DNA from: Holdemania sp. Marseille-P2844
Lineage (GTDB): Bacteria; Bacillota_I; Bacilli_A; Erysipelotrichales; Erysipelotrichaceae
Reading direction: 5' to 3'
Length of the DNA: 64,000 bases
Assembly: GCF_900120005.1 (NCBI RefSeq)
Contig: NZ_LT635453.1
Coordinates: 344,263-408,262, forward strand
A program made the translations under genes and the position numbers. Below are positions 52,499 to 61,989 of this stretch, in pieces (the first letter of the stretch is position 1; each line of letters begins with the position of its first letter). The notes beneath the pieces are model-generated. The model had not been told where the DNA came from. It worked only from the letters and a program-made list of their open reading frames with translations, and did not search any database.

Positions 52499-52948
52499 AT
52501 GAGAGTAGTTTTGCAGCGGGTGAGTGAAGCGTCCGTCACGATCGACGGGCAGCTTGTTAATGAAATTCAGCAGGGATATCTTTTGTTAGTTGGAATCGTC
52601 GACGGCGACACTGCGGAAACCGTTGAGAAAATGGCTGCGAAAGTACATGATCTGCGCATTTTTGAAGATGAAAATGGTAAAATGAATTTATCCATTGAGC
52701 AAATCGGCGGACAGGTGCTGTCGATTTCCCAGTTCACACTGTACGCCAACTGTAAGAAAGGCCGGCGTCCAAGCTTCGATCAGGCAGCTCGGCCGGAGAT
52801 CGCCAGTCCGTTGTACGACGCGTTCAACGACGCGCTGCGAAAGACAGGCCTGGTCGTCAAGCCGGGCATTTTCGGAGCCGAGATGAAAGTCCGGCTGCTC
52901 AACGATGGGCCGGTGACGTTAATTCTGGACAGCCGCGAATTATTTTAA
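52499..52948 (+). CDS. dtd: D-aminoacyl-tRNA deacylase
   Basis: A 149-residue enzyme that hydrolyses D-amino acids (and glycine) mischarged on tRNA. The conserved S-Q-F-T-L-Y-A and the G-P-V-T motif near the C terminus, which form the cross-subunit active site, are both present. The ATG follows GGGAGG. It stands ahead of folD with an 85-base gap. Confidence 0.97.
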   Translation: MRVVLQRVSEASVTIDGQLVNEIQQGYLLLVGIVDGDTAETVEKMAAKVHDLRIFEDENGKMNLSIEQIGGQVLSISQFTLYANCKKGRRPSFDQAARPEIASPLYDAFNDALRKTGLVVKPGIFGAEMKVRLLNDGPVTLILDSRELF

Positions 52949-53033
52949 GCGCGGGCGGTCTTAAAGCCGCTTGAAACAAAAGCGGGCAAAGAAAGCAGGA
53001 AACAGACGGAAAGTCTGATCAAGGAGGAAGACG

Positions 53034-53888
53034 ATGGCACAGGTGATTTATGGCTCTGAAGTATCAAAAGACATCCGCGCAGAACTGAGCGAACAAATCG
53101 GGGCGCTGCGGGCTGCCGGACGGCGGATGCCGAAGCTGGCAGTGATTCTGGTTGGGGATAACCCGGCTTCGCTTTCGTATGTCACCGGCAAGGAAAAAGC
53201 CTGCACGCAGGTTGGAATGGAATCGGAGCTGATCAAGCTGCCGGCTTCGACTTCTCAGGCTGAACTGATGGCGGTGGTCCGGCGTTTGAACGAGGATCCG
53301 GCGGTCGACGGCATCTTATGCCAGCTGCCGCTGCCTCAGGGATTGGACAGCGCGCAGGTGATTCGCGAAATCCGGCCGGACAAAGATGTCGACGGCTTTC
53401 ATCCGATCAATGTCGGCAAGCTGCATTTAAAAGAAGACGGCTTTGTGCCGTGCACGCCGCTGGGTTGTATGGAGCTGCTTCATCGGATGGGAATTAATCC
53501 GGAAGGCAAGCGCGCGGTCGTGCTGGGCCGAAGCAATCTGGTCGGCGCGCCGGTTGCGCGGCTGTTGTTAAATGAGAACGCGACCGTCACGATCTGCCAT
53601 TCCAAAACGGAAAATCTTGCGCAGGTGTGCGCGGAAGCCGATATCCTGATCGCCGCGGTCGGCCGGGCCAAAATGGTCACGGCGGACTACGTGAAGGAAG
53701 GCGCGGCGGTGATCGACGTGGGCATCAACCGCAACGCTGAAGGCAAACTGGTCGGCGACGTGGACTTTGCGTCAGTCGAGCCGAAGGCCGGATTCATCAC
53801 GCCGGTTCCCAAGGGCGTCGGGCCGATGACGATCACGATGCTGCTGAAAAATACACTGAAGGCTTATCGTCACCATGAAGGGGAATAA
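53034..53888 (+). CDS. folD: methylenetetrahydrofolate dehydrogenase/cyclohydrolase FolD
   Basis: A 284-residue bifunctional cytoplasmic enzyme that interconverts 5,10-methylene-, methenyl- and 10-formyl-tetrahydrofolate. The catalytic Lys lies in Y-V-T-G-K-E-K-A near residue 52, Q-L-P-L-P is complete, and the NADP loop is G-R-S-N-L-V-G-A-P. The ATG follows AAGGAGG. The DUF951 gene starts three bases after its stop. Confidence 0.97.
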   Translation: MAQVIYGSEVSKDIRAELSEQIGALRAAGRRMPKLAVILVGDNPASLSYVTGKEKACTQVGMESELIKLPASTSQAELMAVVRRLNEDPAVDGILCQLPLPQGLDSAQVIREIRPDKDVDGFHPINVGKLHLKEDGFVPCTPLGCMELLHRMGINPEGKRAVVLGRSNLVGAPVARLLLNENATVTICHSKTENLAQVCAEADILIAAVGRAKMVTADYVKEGAAVIDVGINRNAEGKLVGDVDFASVEPKAGFITPVPKGVGPMTITMLLKNTLKAYRHHEGE

Positions 53889-53891
53889 CCA

Positions 53892-54095
53892 ATGATTACG
53901 GATTACGATTTAAACGACATTGTGGAGATGAAGAAGGAACATCCCTGCCACAAATCAAAATACTGGAAGATCATCCGCATGGGCGCCGACATCAAGATCA
54001 AATGTCTGGGCTGCGGTGCGGCGATCATGTTTCCCCGTTCGGAATTTGAGCGGAAATGTAAAAAACTGATTGAGAAAGCGGACAAGGCGGAGTAA
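53892..54095 (+). CDS. DUF951 family protein
   Basis: A 67-residue protein typical of DUF951: M-K-K-E-H-P-C, then W-K-I-I-R-M-G-A-D-I-K-I-K-C-x-x-C-G. The three cysteines suggest zinc binding. The function is unknown; in many Firmicutes the gene lies directly before ychF, as here. It is cotranscribed with folD. Confidence 0.93.
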   Translation: MITDYDLNDIVEMKKEHPCHKSKYWKIIRMGADIKIKCLGCGAAIMFPRSEFERKCKKLIEKADKAE

Positions 54096-54223
54096 AATCC
54101 GTCTTTTCTGCCGCTGACCGTCCGCTGCATCTTGAGAATCAGACTGAAAAAAGGTAAACTAATAAAGGATTTCCGCGGCCAGCTTTGCTTGAGAAGCCGC
54201 GTGAGTGAAAGGATGAAAAACTT

Positions 54224-55324
54224 ATGTCATTAACCGCAGGTATCGTCGGACTGCCCAATGTTGGCAAGTCGACCCTGTTTAACGCCATCACCCAGAGTCA
54301 GGTCGAGGCGGCGAACTATCCGTTCGCAACGATTCAGCCCAACGTCGGCGTCGTCGAAGTGCCGGATGAGCGCATCGACAACATCGCGGCGCTGTTCAAC
54401 CCGAAGAAAATTATCCGCACGACTTTCGAATTTACGGACATTGCCGGTCTGGTCAAGGGCGCGTCCAAAGGCGAAGGTCTGGGCAACCAGTTTTTGAGCC
54501 ACATTCGTCAGGTCGACGCTGTGTGCCATGTCGTGCGCTGCTTTGACAACCCGGATATCACGCATGTCGAAGGCTCCGTTGATCCGATCCGCGACATTGA
54601 GATCATCAATCTGGAGCTGGCGCTGGCCGACTTGCAGACAGTGGAAAACCGGATCACCAAGGTTGAACGCAAAGCCCAGGCGAAAGATAAGGAAGCCGCT
54701 GCAGAATACGCGGTGTTAAGCAAGCTGGTCGAAGCGCTGCGCGAAGGCAAAGCGGCCCGCAGCGTTGAATTAGGCAAGGAAGAAGCGCTGATTGCCAAAA
54801 GCTATCAGCTGTTGACCGCCAAGCCGATGATCTACGTCGCCAACATGTCGGAAGACGACATCGCCGATCCGGAAAACAACGCTTACTACAAGCTGGTCAA
54901 GGCGTATGCCGAAGCGGAGAACAACGACGTCATCGCGATCTGCGCGCAGATCGAGGAAGAACTGTCGTCATTGGAAAAAGAAGAGAAGCTGGCATTTCTG
55001 GAAGAGCTGGGAATTCCTGAATCCGGTCTGGACCGCGTGATCAAGTCTGCGTATCATCTGTTAGGGCTGAAGACTTACTTCACCGCCGGCGAACCGGAAG
55101 TCCGCGCCTGGACCTTCCGCGAGGGCATGACGGCGCCGGAATGTGCCGGGATTATCCACACCGATTTCCAGCGCGGCTTTATCCGCGCGGAAACGTACAG
55201 CTATGACGATTTGATGACGTATAAGAGTGAAACCGCCTTAAAAGAGGCGGGCAAGCTGCGGCTGGAAGGCAAGGATTACATCGTGCAGGATGGCGACGTC
55301 ATGCATTTCCGCTTCAACGTTTAA
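54224..55324 (+). CDS. ychF: redox-regulated ATPase YchF
   Basis: A 366-residue Obg-family P-loop protein that hydrolyses ATP rather than GTP. G1 is G-L-P-N-V-G-K-S-T; the G4 motif reads N-M-S-E-D where GTPases have N-K-x-D, the change that gives ATP preference. A coiled coil and a C-terminal TGS domain complete the family length. It associates with ribosomes and oxidative stress responses. Confidence 0.97.
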   Translation: MSLTAGIVGLPNVGKSTLFNAITQSQVEAANYPFATIQPNVGVVEVPDERIDNIAALFNPKKIIRTTFEFTDIAGLVKGASKGEGLGNQFLSHIRQVDAVCHVVRCFDNPDITHVEGSVDPIRDIEIINLELALADLQTVENRITKVERKAQAKDKEAAAEYAVLSKLVEALREGKAARSVELGKEEALIAKSYQLLTAKPMIYVANMSEDDIADPENNAYYKLVKAYAEAENNDVIAICAQIEEELSSLEKEEKLAFLEELGIPESGLDRVIKSAYHLLGLKTYFTAGEPEVRAWTFREGMTAPECAGIIHTDFQRGFIRAETYSYDDLMTYKSETALKEAGKLRLEGKDYIVQDGDVMHFRFNV

Positions 55325-55358
55325 GCTGAATATCCTCATTGATTGTTAATGCAGAGTA

Positions 55359-55388
55359 ACATCCCGGCTTCATCGCGGGATGTTTTTG
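55359..55388 (+). terminator. rho-independent terminator after ychF
   Basis: ACATCCCG (55359-55366) pairs with CGGGATGT (55376-55383), then TTTT. Confidence 0.9.
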
Positions 55389-55565
55389 CGTGGAAACTGC
55401 GTTTGCCAACCGACTTCCCATTTTGTTTGGAAAGAAATGAAATCAGTTTGGGAAAATCAGGAACTTTGTTCAATTCCGTGCGCTTTTGAGGACTTCCCTA
55501 CGGGTTATTCCTTGTCATGGAACAACGGTCTATGGTAAAATTAAAACAACAGGTTGGTAAAAAAA

Positions 55566-57848
55566 ATGAATCCACAAACAGCCCAGAAAAAAACCAAAAT
55601 TGCAATCATAGGGATTTGCCTGTGCTTTTTATCGGGCAGTCTGGGGTATGTTCAGTATATGCGCACGCAGAGCGAAAACGACAGCGTTCAATATCTGGAC
55701 AATGCCGCCGCCCAGCTGCAGAACACGATGATCAAACAGATTGACGGTGATTTTCAAACGCTGGAAGCGCTGGCGATCGTGCTGGGGGAAACGGGAATCA
55801 ACGACGCGGAGCGGATGATTGCCATTCTGGAAACGATCAACAATCAGAATCAGTTCGTCCGGATGGGCTATGCCGATTTAAGCGGCAATGCGGATCTGGT
55901 CGATATCCGCAGCAATCATCATTTGAAAAAACAAGTAGGCCGGGAACCTTTTTTTCAGCAGACGGTGAGGGAAGGCCGCAGTCTCTCCAACCCGCAGCTG
56001 GATGAAAAACAGGAATGGATGGGCAGCTATGGAATGTTGATTAAAAACAACGACGGCGAACCGACCGGTGTTTTAATCGCGGAGAATCTGATGGATGTTT
56101 ACAGCTCTATTCTGGATGCGCCGCTGCTTAACGGCGAGGGATACAGCCTGCTTGTGGATGAAACCGGCGCTGTATTGATGCGCCCGCATCATGAGCCGCA
56201 GGCCAGGAAGCAGACATTGGCGGAGTTGGGACAATTCACGGATAAAACGCGGGATACGCTGCGGAACTGGCTGACTGAGGGACACGCCGGAAGCCTGCGC
56301 TACCGCTCTTTTACCGGACAGCCGGCGATTGCGCAGCTGGTGCCGCTGGGCGTAAATCGCTGGTATCTGTTCTGTGCGGTGCCGACGGCGGCGCTGCATA
56401 AAAATTATGACAAAACCTCGCTGGGAATGACGCTTGTCATCACGCTGGCTGCTATGATTTTTTTACTCTTGATGGAATGGCAGAACCGCAGTATGCAAGC
56501 AAATCAGAAAGCGCTGGAAACCCTGGCGTATCAGGATCCGTTAACGCAGGAAGGCAATTTTGCCTCGTTTCAGAAAGACGTTCCGGCGCTGCTCAAAAGC
56601 GGCTGTACCGTATGGTACTGCGATATCAAAAAGTTCAAATATTTCAACGATCTGTTCGGCTATGAACAGGGCGATGCACTGCTGCGTGATTTTTCCGCCG
56701 TCGTGAAAGCGTCGCTGGAGAAGGACGAGCTGTTCTGCCGGGTGTCCGGCGATAATTTTGCCGGGCTGCTGCAGACTCTGGACCCCCAGCGGCTGGCCGC
56801 CTGGTTTAACCAGCTGTTAGTGCAGCTCGATCAACAGCTTAACGAACATTCTGCGCTTGTTCATCTGGAACTGTGCATGGGCTTTTTCCCTGTCTGCGAA
56901 GACGATCTAACGCTGTCGGTGAACGAGATGGTCAACCGGGCCAACATTGCCCATCGTTCAGTAAAAGATCAGCCGGGCAATCAATTCGCTTTCTTCACCC
57001 CGCAGCTGCGCGCTCAGACGCTGCGGGAATCCGAGCTGGAAGCTCAGGCAAAAAAAGCCCTGGCACGCGGGGAATTCGAACTGTACGTCCAAGGCAAGGT
57101 CAATATTCAGCAGGACTGCCGGATCGTCGGCGGGGAATGTCTGGCACGCTGGATTCATCCGGAGAAAGGGTTGATTCCGCCCGATCAGTTCATTCCGCTG
57201 TTTGAGCACAACGGCATGATTACCCAGCTTGACCGGCTGATGTTTGAAAAAGCCTGTGCCTGGCTGCACGCCTATCTCAAAGAAGGACGCCCGCCGATCA
57301 ACCTGGCGGTCAATGTATCGCGGCTGGATCTGTTTCAGGATGATTTCCTTGACTGGTATACGGCGGTCAAGCAGCGCTATGCAATTCCCGACGGTTTACT
57401 GGAACTGGAATTTACGGAAAGCGTGATGTTAAAAGACGATCAGATCTTCCTGCACGTCGTCGAGGAATTACGCCGGCGGGGATTTATCTGTTCGCTGGAT
57501 GATTTTGGCAGCGGCTATTCCTCGCTGAATATTTTGAAAAATCTGCCGATTCAGGTGCTGAAGCTTGATATTCTGTTTTTCCGCCAATCTGTGGATATCG
57601 GCCGCGAACGGATCATCATCCGCAATATTCTGACGATGGCGCATGAGCTGCAGATGAAAACGATTGCGGAAGGGGTGGAAACGGCGGAACAGGTGGAGTT
57701 CCTGAAGGCTGCCGGCTGCGATATCGTCCAGGGCTATGTGTATTTCAAACCGATGCCGCTGGCGAGCTTCGATCAGGTGCTGCGGGAGGAACTGGATCAC
57801 CCACAGAACTGCCAAACACGCGAAGCGGCGGTCGGATCACGGCGCTAA
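55566..57848 (+). CDS. membrane sensor with degenerate GGDEF and EAL domains
   Basis: A 760-residue protein. Two transmembrane segments (about residues 10-28 and 285-303) enclose an extracytoplasmic sensor of the dCACHE type. The GGDEF domain follows, but its signature reads S-G-D-N-F, so it should not make c-di-GMP. The EAL domain has E-C-L in place of E-A-L and keeps T-E-S, D-D-F-G-S-G, K-L-D and A-E-G-V-E-T, so phosphodiesterase activity is plausible. It would then lower c-di-GMP in response to an outside signal. No other c-di-GMP gene is in the window. The start at ATG 55566 (or TTG 55554) is uncertain. Confidence 0.88.
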   Translation: MNPQTAQKKTKIAIIGICLCFLSGSLGYVQYMRTQSENDSVQYLDNAAAQLQNTMIKQIDGDFQTLEALAIVLGETGINDAERMIAILETINNQNQFVRMGYADLSGNADLVDIRSNHHLKKQVGREPFFQQTVREGRSLSNPQLDEKQEWMGSYGMLIKNNDGEPTGVLIAENLMDVYSSILDAPLLNGEGYSLLVDETGAVLMRPHHEPQARKQTLAELGQFTDKTRDTLRNWLTEGHAGSLRYRSFTGQPAIAQLVPLGVNRWYLFCAVPTAALHKNYDKTSLGMTLVITLAAMIFLLLMEWQNRSMQANQKALETLAYQDPLTQEGNFASFQKDVPALLKSGCTVWYCDIKKFKYFNDLFGYEQGDALLRDFSAVVKASLEKDELFCRVSGDNFAGLLQTLDPQRLAAWFNQLLVQLDQQLNEHSALVHLELCMGFFPVCEDDLTLSVNEMVNRANIAHRSVKDQPGNQFAFFTPQLRAQTLRESELEAQAKKALARGEFELYVQGKVNIQQDCRIVGGECLARWIHPEKGLIPPDQFIPLFEHNGMITQLDRLMFEKACAWLHAYLKEGRPPINLAVNVSRLDLFQDDFLDWYTAVKQRYAIPDGLLELEFTESVMLKDDQIFLHVVEELRRRGFICSLDDFGSGYSSLNILKNLPIQVLKLDILFFRQSVDIGRERIIIRNILTMAHELQMKTIAEGVETAEQVEFLKAAGCDIVQGYVYFKPMPLASFDQVLREELDHPQNCQTREAAVGSRR

Positions 57849-57865
57849 CGTAAAAACATAACGCA

Positions 57866-57890
57866 AAAACCCACTCGCAAGGTGGGTTTT
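57866..57890 (+). terminator. bidirectional terminator
   Basis: AAAACCCAC (57866-57874) pairs with GTGGGTTTT (57882-57890) between the converging EAL and AraC genes. Confidence 0.85.
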
Positions 57891-57967
57891 ATCGTAACTT
57901 TGGATTACAGGAAACTTCTGCGATAAAGCCGCAGGGACAACCTCATGGTTTGTCCTTGATTCTTAAT

Positions 57968-58867
57968 TCATTCCGGATTAAGCAGCATTTCGTTGGAGCT
58001 TAACAGCTGCTGCCGATAGACGGAGGGCGAACATCCGGTATATTTGCGGAAGCTGGCTGAAAAATAATCAGCGTTCGCAAAGCCCAGCTGCTGCGCGATC
58101 ATCTTGATCGGAACATCCGGATTGCTTAAGTATTCCCGCGCTAAATGCAGACGATATTCCAGAATGAAATTCTGCGGCGATTGCGAGGTATGTTCCTTAA
58201 ACAGTTTGTACAAATAGATCTCGCTGATATTCAGGCTGTCCGCGACTTCTTTTACCGTCAGATGATCGCCGATGTGCTGATAGACATAACTGACGGCCCG
58301 GCTGATCAGATAATGAGTGGAACTGATCGGAATCGGCCGCAGAGTCAAAACGGCTTTTCCCTGTTGGGCCATACGCACCATTTTGATCAGCAGCGAACAG
58401 AACAGGTTCTGAACGATCAGACAGGAACCCATTTCAGCATCGGCGGCTTCGTCAAAGATCCGTTCCAGCAAGTAGCGGAGGATCTGGCGATCGTTGTCGC
58501 GGACCTGATAGAAGGGGAACCATTCCAACAAGCGCGTCATGAATTCGCTGCGCATCGCCAGATTGCTGACGTCAAAGTTAATGAAGTAGGTTTCCACTTC
58601 TTCCTTCGGATTGGCCTGCGTTAAAATCCCGCGCGGAGGAATGATCACGGCGTGGCCGGCATGGACGGGAAGCGCCTGATCGTCAATCAAAAGCAGAGCT
58701 TTGCCGCGGACAACGTAATTGACGCGGAACAAATGGACGTAGGACTGCGGATTTTCCTCAGCCTGCGCTAAAATGCGGCCGGCGCAAAACGCTTTCAGGC
58801 GGTAATGGTAAAGCCGCTCGCTCAGCGGATCGGATTGAATCATATATTGAAAAAGTTCGTTGGACAT
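57968..58867 (-). CDS. AraC family transcriptional regulator
   Basis: A 299-residue regulator. An N-terminal cupin-like sensing domain (V-N-Y-V-V-R-G-K-A and P-V-H-A-G-H-A-V-I-I-P-P) is followed by the C-terminal double helix-turn-helix (V-K-E-V-A-D-S-L-N-I-S and A-Q-Q-L-G-F-A-N-A-D-Y-F-S-A-S-F-R-K). It probably senses a sugar or other small ligand; no target gene lies beside it. The ATG at 58867 fits the family start; the frame upstream to 58978 is unrelated. Confidence 0.92.
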   Translation of the reverse strand: MSNELFQYMIQSDPLSERLYHYRLKAFCAGRILAQAEENPQSYVHLFRVNYVVRGKALLLIDDQALPVHAGHAVIIPPRGILTQANPKEEVETYFINFDVSNLAMRSEFMTRLLEWFPFYQVRDNDRQILRYLLERIFDEAADAEMGSCLIVQNLFCSLLIKMVRMAQQGKAVLTLRPIPISSTHYLISRAVSYVYQHIGDHLTVKEVADSLNISEIYLYKLFKEHTSQSPQNFILEYRLHLAREYLSNPDVPIKMIAQQLGFANADYFSASFRKYTGCSPSVYRQQLLSSNEMLLNPE

Positions 58868-59185
58868 GCCGATCACTTCCTTGAAATCAGTATACCAGAA
58901 TTTCCTTGAAAGATTATAAAAATGATCGAAACGGCAGGACAGGGCTTTTCTGCCGTCATGAAAAGCTGTTTGTTTCATGGATTCTTATCTCTTTTGTGTT
59001 CTGCCGCAGCGCAGATTGTTTTTTTAACGCTTCATGAATTGGATTAAAACAGAAAGAAAAGCGGGATTGCGGCTTAGCGGGCCGGCTCTGAAAGAAGGAT
59101 AAAGATTCTATGAAAATCATTGAAAAGGGATTTCAAGGCGGGCAAAATATGATAAAATAGAGATATATAAAAGGAGGCCTTGATT

Positions 59186-59509
59186 ATGAAACTGATCTTA
59201 GCCATTGTCTCGAATGATGATAGTTCCAGTGTTTCTTCTGCTTTAACCAAAGCCAATTTCCAGGTGACCCGGCTGGCGACGACCGGCGGATTCCTGCGGG
59301 CAGGCAATACAACGATGATCGTCGGTACAGATGACGATAAAGTGGATCAGGCGATTGAAATTATCGGCAATGAAAGTAAGCGCAGAACAGAAATCGTTCC
59401 GTCAACCGCTTCTTACGATATTGGCCGTTATGCTTCGTTCCCGGTTGAAGTCCAGGTCGGAGGGGCCACAATCTTCGTGCTAGATGTTGAGAAATTCCTG
59501 AAACTGTAA
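59186..59509 (+). CDS. darA: cyclic-di-AMP receptor DarA (PII-like)
   Basis: A 107-residue protein of the DarA/PstA/YaaQ family that binds c-di-AMP as a trimer. The opening M-K-L-I-L-A-I-V-S-N-D-D, the T-R-L-A-T-T-G-G-F-L-R-A-G-N-T-T binding loop and the late V-Q-V-G-G-A-T-I-F-V are diagnostic. It links c-di-AMP to osmotic or metabolic control. The usual neighbours (tmk, holB) are absent here. The ATG follows AAGGAGG. Confidence 0.95.
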   Translation: MKLILAIVSNDDSSSVSSALTKANFQVTRLATTGGFLRAGNTTMIVGTDDDKVDQAIEIIGNESKRRTEIVPSTASYDIGRYASFPVEVQVGGATIFVLDVEKFLKL

Positions 59510-59522
59510 TCCTGAATCAAAG

Positions 59523-59550
59523 AACGGAGGCAACAAGCTTCCGTTTTTTC
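59523..59550 (+). terminator. rho-independent terminator after darA
   Basis: AACGGAGGC (59523-59531) pairs with GCTTCCGTT (59537-59545) with one G-T wobble, then TTTTC. Confidence 0.85.
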
Positions 59551-59698
59551 ATTTGGTTGATTCAAAAGACAGGCATTGAAAAAGAAGGCTTGGGAATGCA
59601 GTAAAATCCGGAAGATCAAGAGTGGGGAAAAGTTCTCGGGAAACTCTGTTTAAAACAGAAGAAAACGATCCATCCTGAAAGCAGGAGGACGGATCAAA

Positions 59699-60127
59699 AT
59701 GAAAAAATGTATGGTGATGTACTCGTCATCGACCGGCAATACAGAACAGATGGCTCAGGCGATTGCGGAACAGGCGCGAAAAGAAGGCGCGGAGGTGGTT
59801 CTGTGTCCGGCCTCGGCGTTGCCTGCTGCGGAGCTGCCGACGATCACACATTGGGCGCTGGGCTGTTCGGCCCATGGCGTCGAGGAACTGGATGGCGACG
59901 AGTTTCTGCCGGCACTGGCCCAGATAGAACCGTATTTACGGGGCAAACCGGTGTTGTTGTTCGGTTCTTACGGCTGGGGTGCGGGTGCGTACATGAAACC
60001 CTGGGAAGAACGGACAAGGCTGACGGGCGGCGAGCTGTGCGGCGAGGGTTTTGTGTTTGAGGGCGCACCGGCGGAAGCGGCGTTGGAAGAAGGAAAGCAA
60101 CGGGCGAAGATCCTGCTGGCGCAGTGA
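59699..60127 (+). CDS. flavodoxin
   Basis: A 142-residue FMN electron carrier. The FMN-phosphate loop is S-S-S-T-G-N-T near residue 9, and the later G-S-Y-G-W-G-A-G loop binds the isoalloxazine ring. It shuttles low-potential electrons in the cytoplasm. The ATG follows GGAGGA. It may share a transcript with the downstream gene. Confidence 0.93.
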   Translation: MKKCMVMYSSSTGNTEQMAQAIAEQARKEGAEVVLCPASALPAAELPTITHWALGCSAHGVEELDGDEFLPALAQIEPYLRGKPVLLFGSYGWGAGAYMKPWEERTRLTGGELCGEGFVFEGAPAEAALEEGKQRAKILLAQ

Positions 60128-60200
60128 ATCTTCGCTTTTCTTATGGTGTCAGCCCGCTGCGTTTTGTGATACACTGAAAGCATGAACGGAGGGATCAGCC

Positions 60201-61382
60201 ATGCGCACGATGACGAAAGAACAAGCCTTGCGCCATCAGCGGCACGCTCATCATTTAGATGAGAAACTGCCGCGGGCACAAAGACTTGAAGCGGTTTCGG
60301 CCTGCGGAATCGTCAACAGTCCGCCCGGCAGCTGGGAACTGGCGATGGCGGTGCGGGTTGCGGAACTTGAGCGCAGCGATCTGCGGCAGGATTTGATCGA
60401 AACGAAATGTCTGATGCAGACGTGGAGTCTGCGCGGTGCGCCGACGATATTTCCGCTTGCGGAAGCGGGAACGTTTTTAAGCGCGCTGGCGGCGCAGCCG
60501 GAGGAAGTGCCGATCTACGCGCAGCCGCTGTCCTATACCGCGCAGGCGTTAGGCGCTGACCGCAATGTCTTGCTGGAAGCGCTGCGCCGGGCCTGCGCGG
60601 TGCTGGAGCACAACCGGATCGTAAGCAAAGCCCGGCTTGATCATGTTTTAGCCGAAGCCATGAAGCCGTATTTGCCGGATCCCATCCGTGAACGGGCGGA
60701 TGCACCGTCGCTGGTAGCGGAAAAACAGACGCTGCTGGAAGCGGCCGTGTCGTATTTGCTTCGACAATGTGCTTTGGAAGGCCGCGTGATGATGGGAGAA
60801 CGTCAGGGGAATCAGCCGTCGTTTACCAGTCCTGCTGCCGAGCTTGGACAAGCTTTGGATTTACAGGCGCAGCCTTCGCGGATTGTGGAAAAGTTTCTGC
60901 ATTGTTATGGCCCGGCGACGGTGCAGGATTTTGCCCGCTGGAGCGGATGCGGCCTGCCTCATGCAAAACGACTGTGGGCTTTAACTGAAGAGGAGCGGGT
61001 GGAAATCGAAGTGGAAGGGCAGCGCGGATGGATGCTGGAAGCGGATCTTGATCTGTTGGTAAGTCTGCCGCCGGAGGAATCCAAGATTCAGCTGCTCGGT
61101 CCGCACGATCCGTTTCTGGATCTGCCTCAGCGCAGCTGGATTCTGCCGGACAAAGCGGCGCAGAAGAAAGTCTGGCGGACAGTCGGCAGTCCCGGCGTCC
61201 TCCTCAAAGATACGCGGATTGTCGGATTCTGGAATGCGCGCGTTCAACGGGAGAAGGCAGCGGTGCAGGTTACATTGTGGGAATCCCTGAACGAAGCGGA
61301 GCATTCCTGCATTCACAGGGAAATGGCCCGGCTGCAGGAGTTTCTCGGCCGGACGCTGGAAACCTGCCGGTTTCTGGAATAA
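60201..61382 (+). CDS. winged-helix DNA-binding protein, AlkZ-related (HTH_42)
   Basis: A 393-residue protein of the HTH_42 family that includes the DNA glycosylases AlkZ/YcaQ, which open interstrand crosslinks and remove alkylated bases. Typical blocks are C-L-M-Q-T-W-S-L-R-G-A-P-T near residue 70, F-A-R-W-S-G near residue 245 and L-L-G-P-H-D-P-F-L-D near residue 300. Whether this member is a glycosylase cannot be told. ATG 60201 (or 60210) follows GGAGGGATC. Confidence 0.82.
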   Translation: MRTMTKEQALRHQRHAHHLDEKLPRAQRLEAVSACGIVNSPPGSWELAMAVRVAELERSDLRQDLIETKCLMQTWSLRGAPTIFPLAEAGTFLSALAAQPEEVPIYAQPLSYTAQALGADRNVLLEALRRACAVLEHNRIVSKARLDHVLAEAMKPYLPDPIRERADAPSLVAEKQTLLEAAVSYLLRQCALEGRVMMGERQGNQPSFTSPAAELGQALDLQAQPSRIVEKFLHCYGPATVQDFARWSGCGLPHAKRLWALTEEERVEIEVEGQRGWMLEADLDLLVSLPPEESKIQLLGPHDPFLDLPQRSWILPDKAAQKKVWRTVGSPGVLLKDTRIVGFWNARVQREKAAVQVTLWESLNEAEHSCIHREMARLQEFLGRTLETCRFLE

Positions 61383-61473
61383 GCCAGACATGCCGGGGAA
61401 TGGCTGGCTGATACAGCCCGGTTTCCCGGCTCGAAAACAAAGCATATCCAATAGGAGAAAAGGGGGAATCACG

Positions 61474-61989
61474 ATGAGATTCAGGGTGACGAAAGAAGAA
61501 GATCTGCCGGCGGTCATGACGATTCTGCATCAAGCTCAGGCATATTTTAAAGCCCACGGAATTGATCAGTGGCAGGATGGCTATCCTGACGAAGCGACCC
61601 TGCGTCGGGATATTCAAAACGGAACCGCCTATGTCGCCGAGCTTGACGGCGCGGTAGCTGCCTGCGCGACGATCGCTTTTGCGCCGGACGAAAATTACAC
61701 GACGATGGTCAGCGGCCAATGGCTGACCGAGAGGCCGTATGCCGTAATCCACCGGATTGCGGTTGACGATAAGCTCAAAGGTCAGGGGATTGCCGGCTGG
61801 ATTCTGGAACAGGCGGAACAGATGTGCCGGCAGCGTGGGGTAGAGAGTTTGAAAATCGACACGCATCAGGACAATACTTCGATGCGGCGGCTGTTGGAAA
61901 AACACCATTATCAATATTGCGGCGTCATTCAGCTGCATCGCGATCTGAGTCTGAGGGTCGCTTATGAAAAGAGGTTAGATGAGAAATGA
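61474..61989 (+). CDS. GNAT family N-acetyltransferase
   Basis: A 171-residue acetyltransferase. The acetyl-CoA loop reads H-R-I-A-V-D-D-K-L-K-G-Q-G-I-A near residue 95, and the conserved D-T-H-Q-D-N and M-R-R-L-L-E-K-H-H-Y segments follow. The acceptor is unknown. The ATG at 61474 follows AGGGGG. Its stop overlaps the start of the peptidase gene by four bases. Confidence 0.9.
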   Translation: MRFRVTKEEDLPAVMTILHQAQAYFKAHGIDQWQDGYPDEATLRRDIQNGTAYVAELDGAVAACATIAFAPDENYTTMVSGQWLTERPYAVIHRIAVDDKLKGQGIAGWILEQAEQMCRQRGVESLKIDTHQDNTSMRRLLEKHHYQYCGVIQLHRDLSLRVAYEKRLDEK

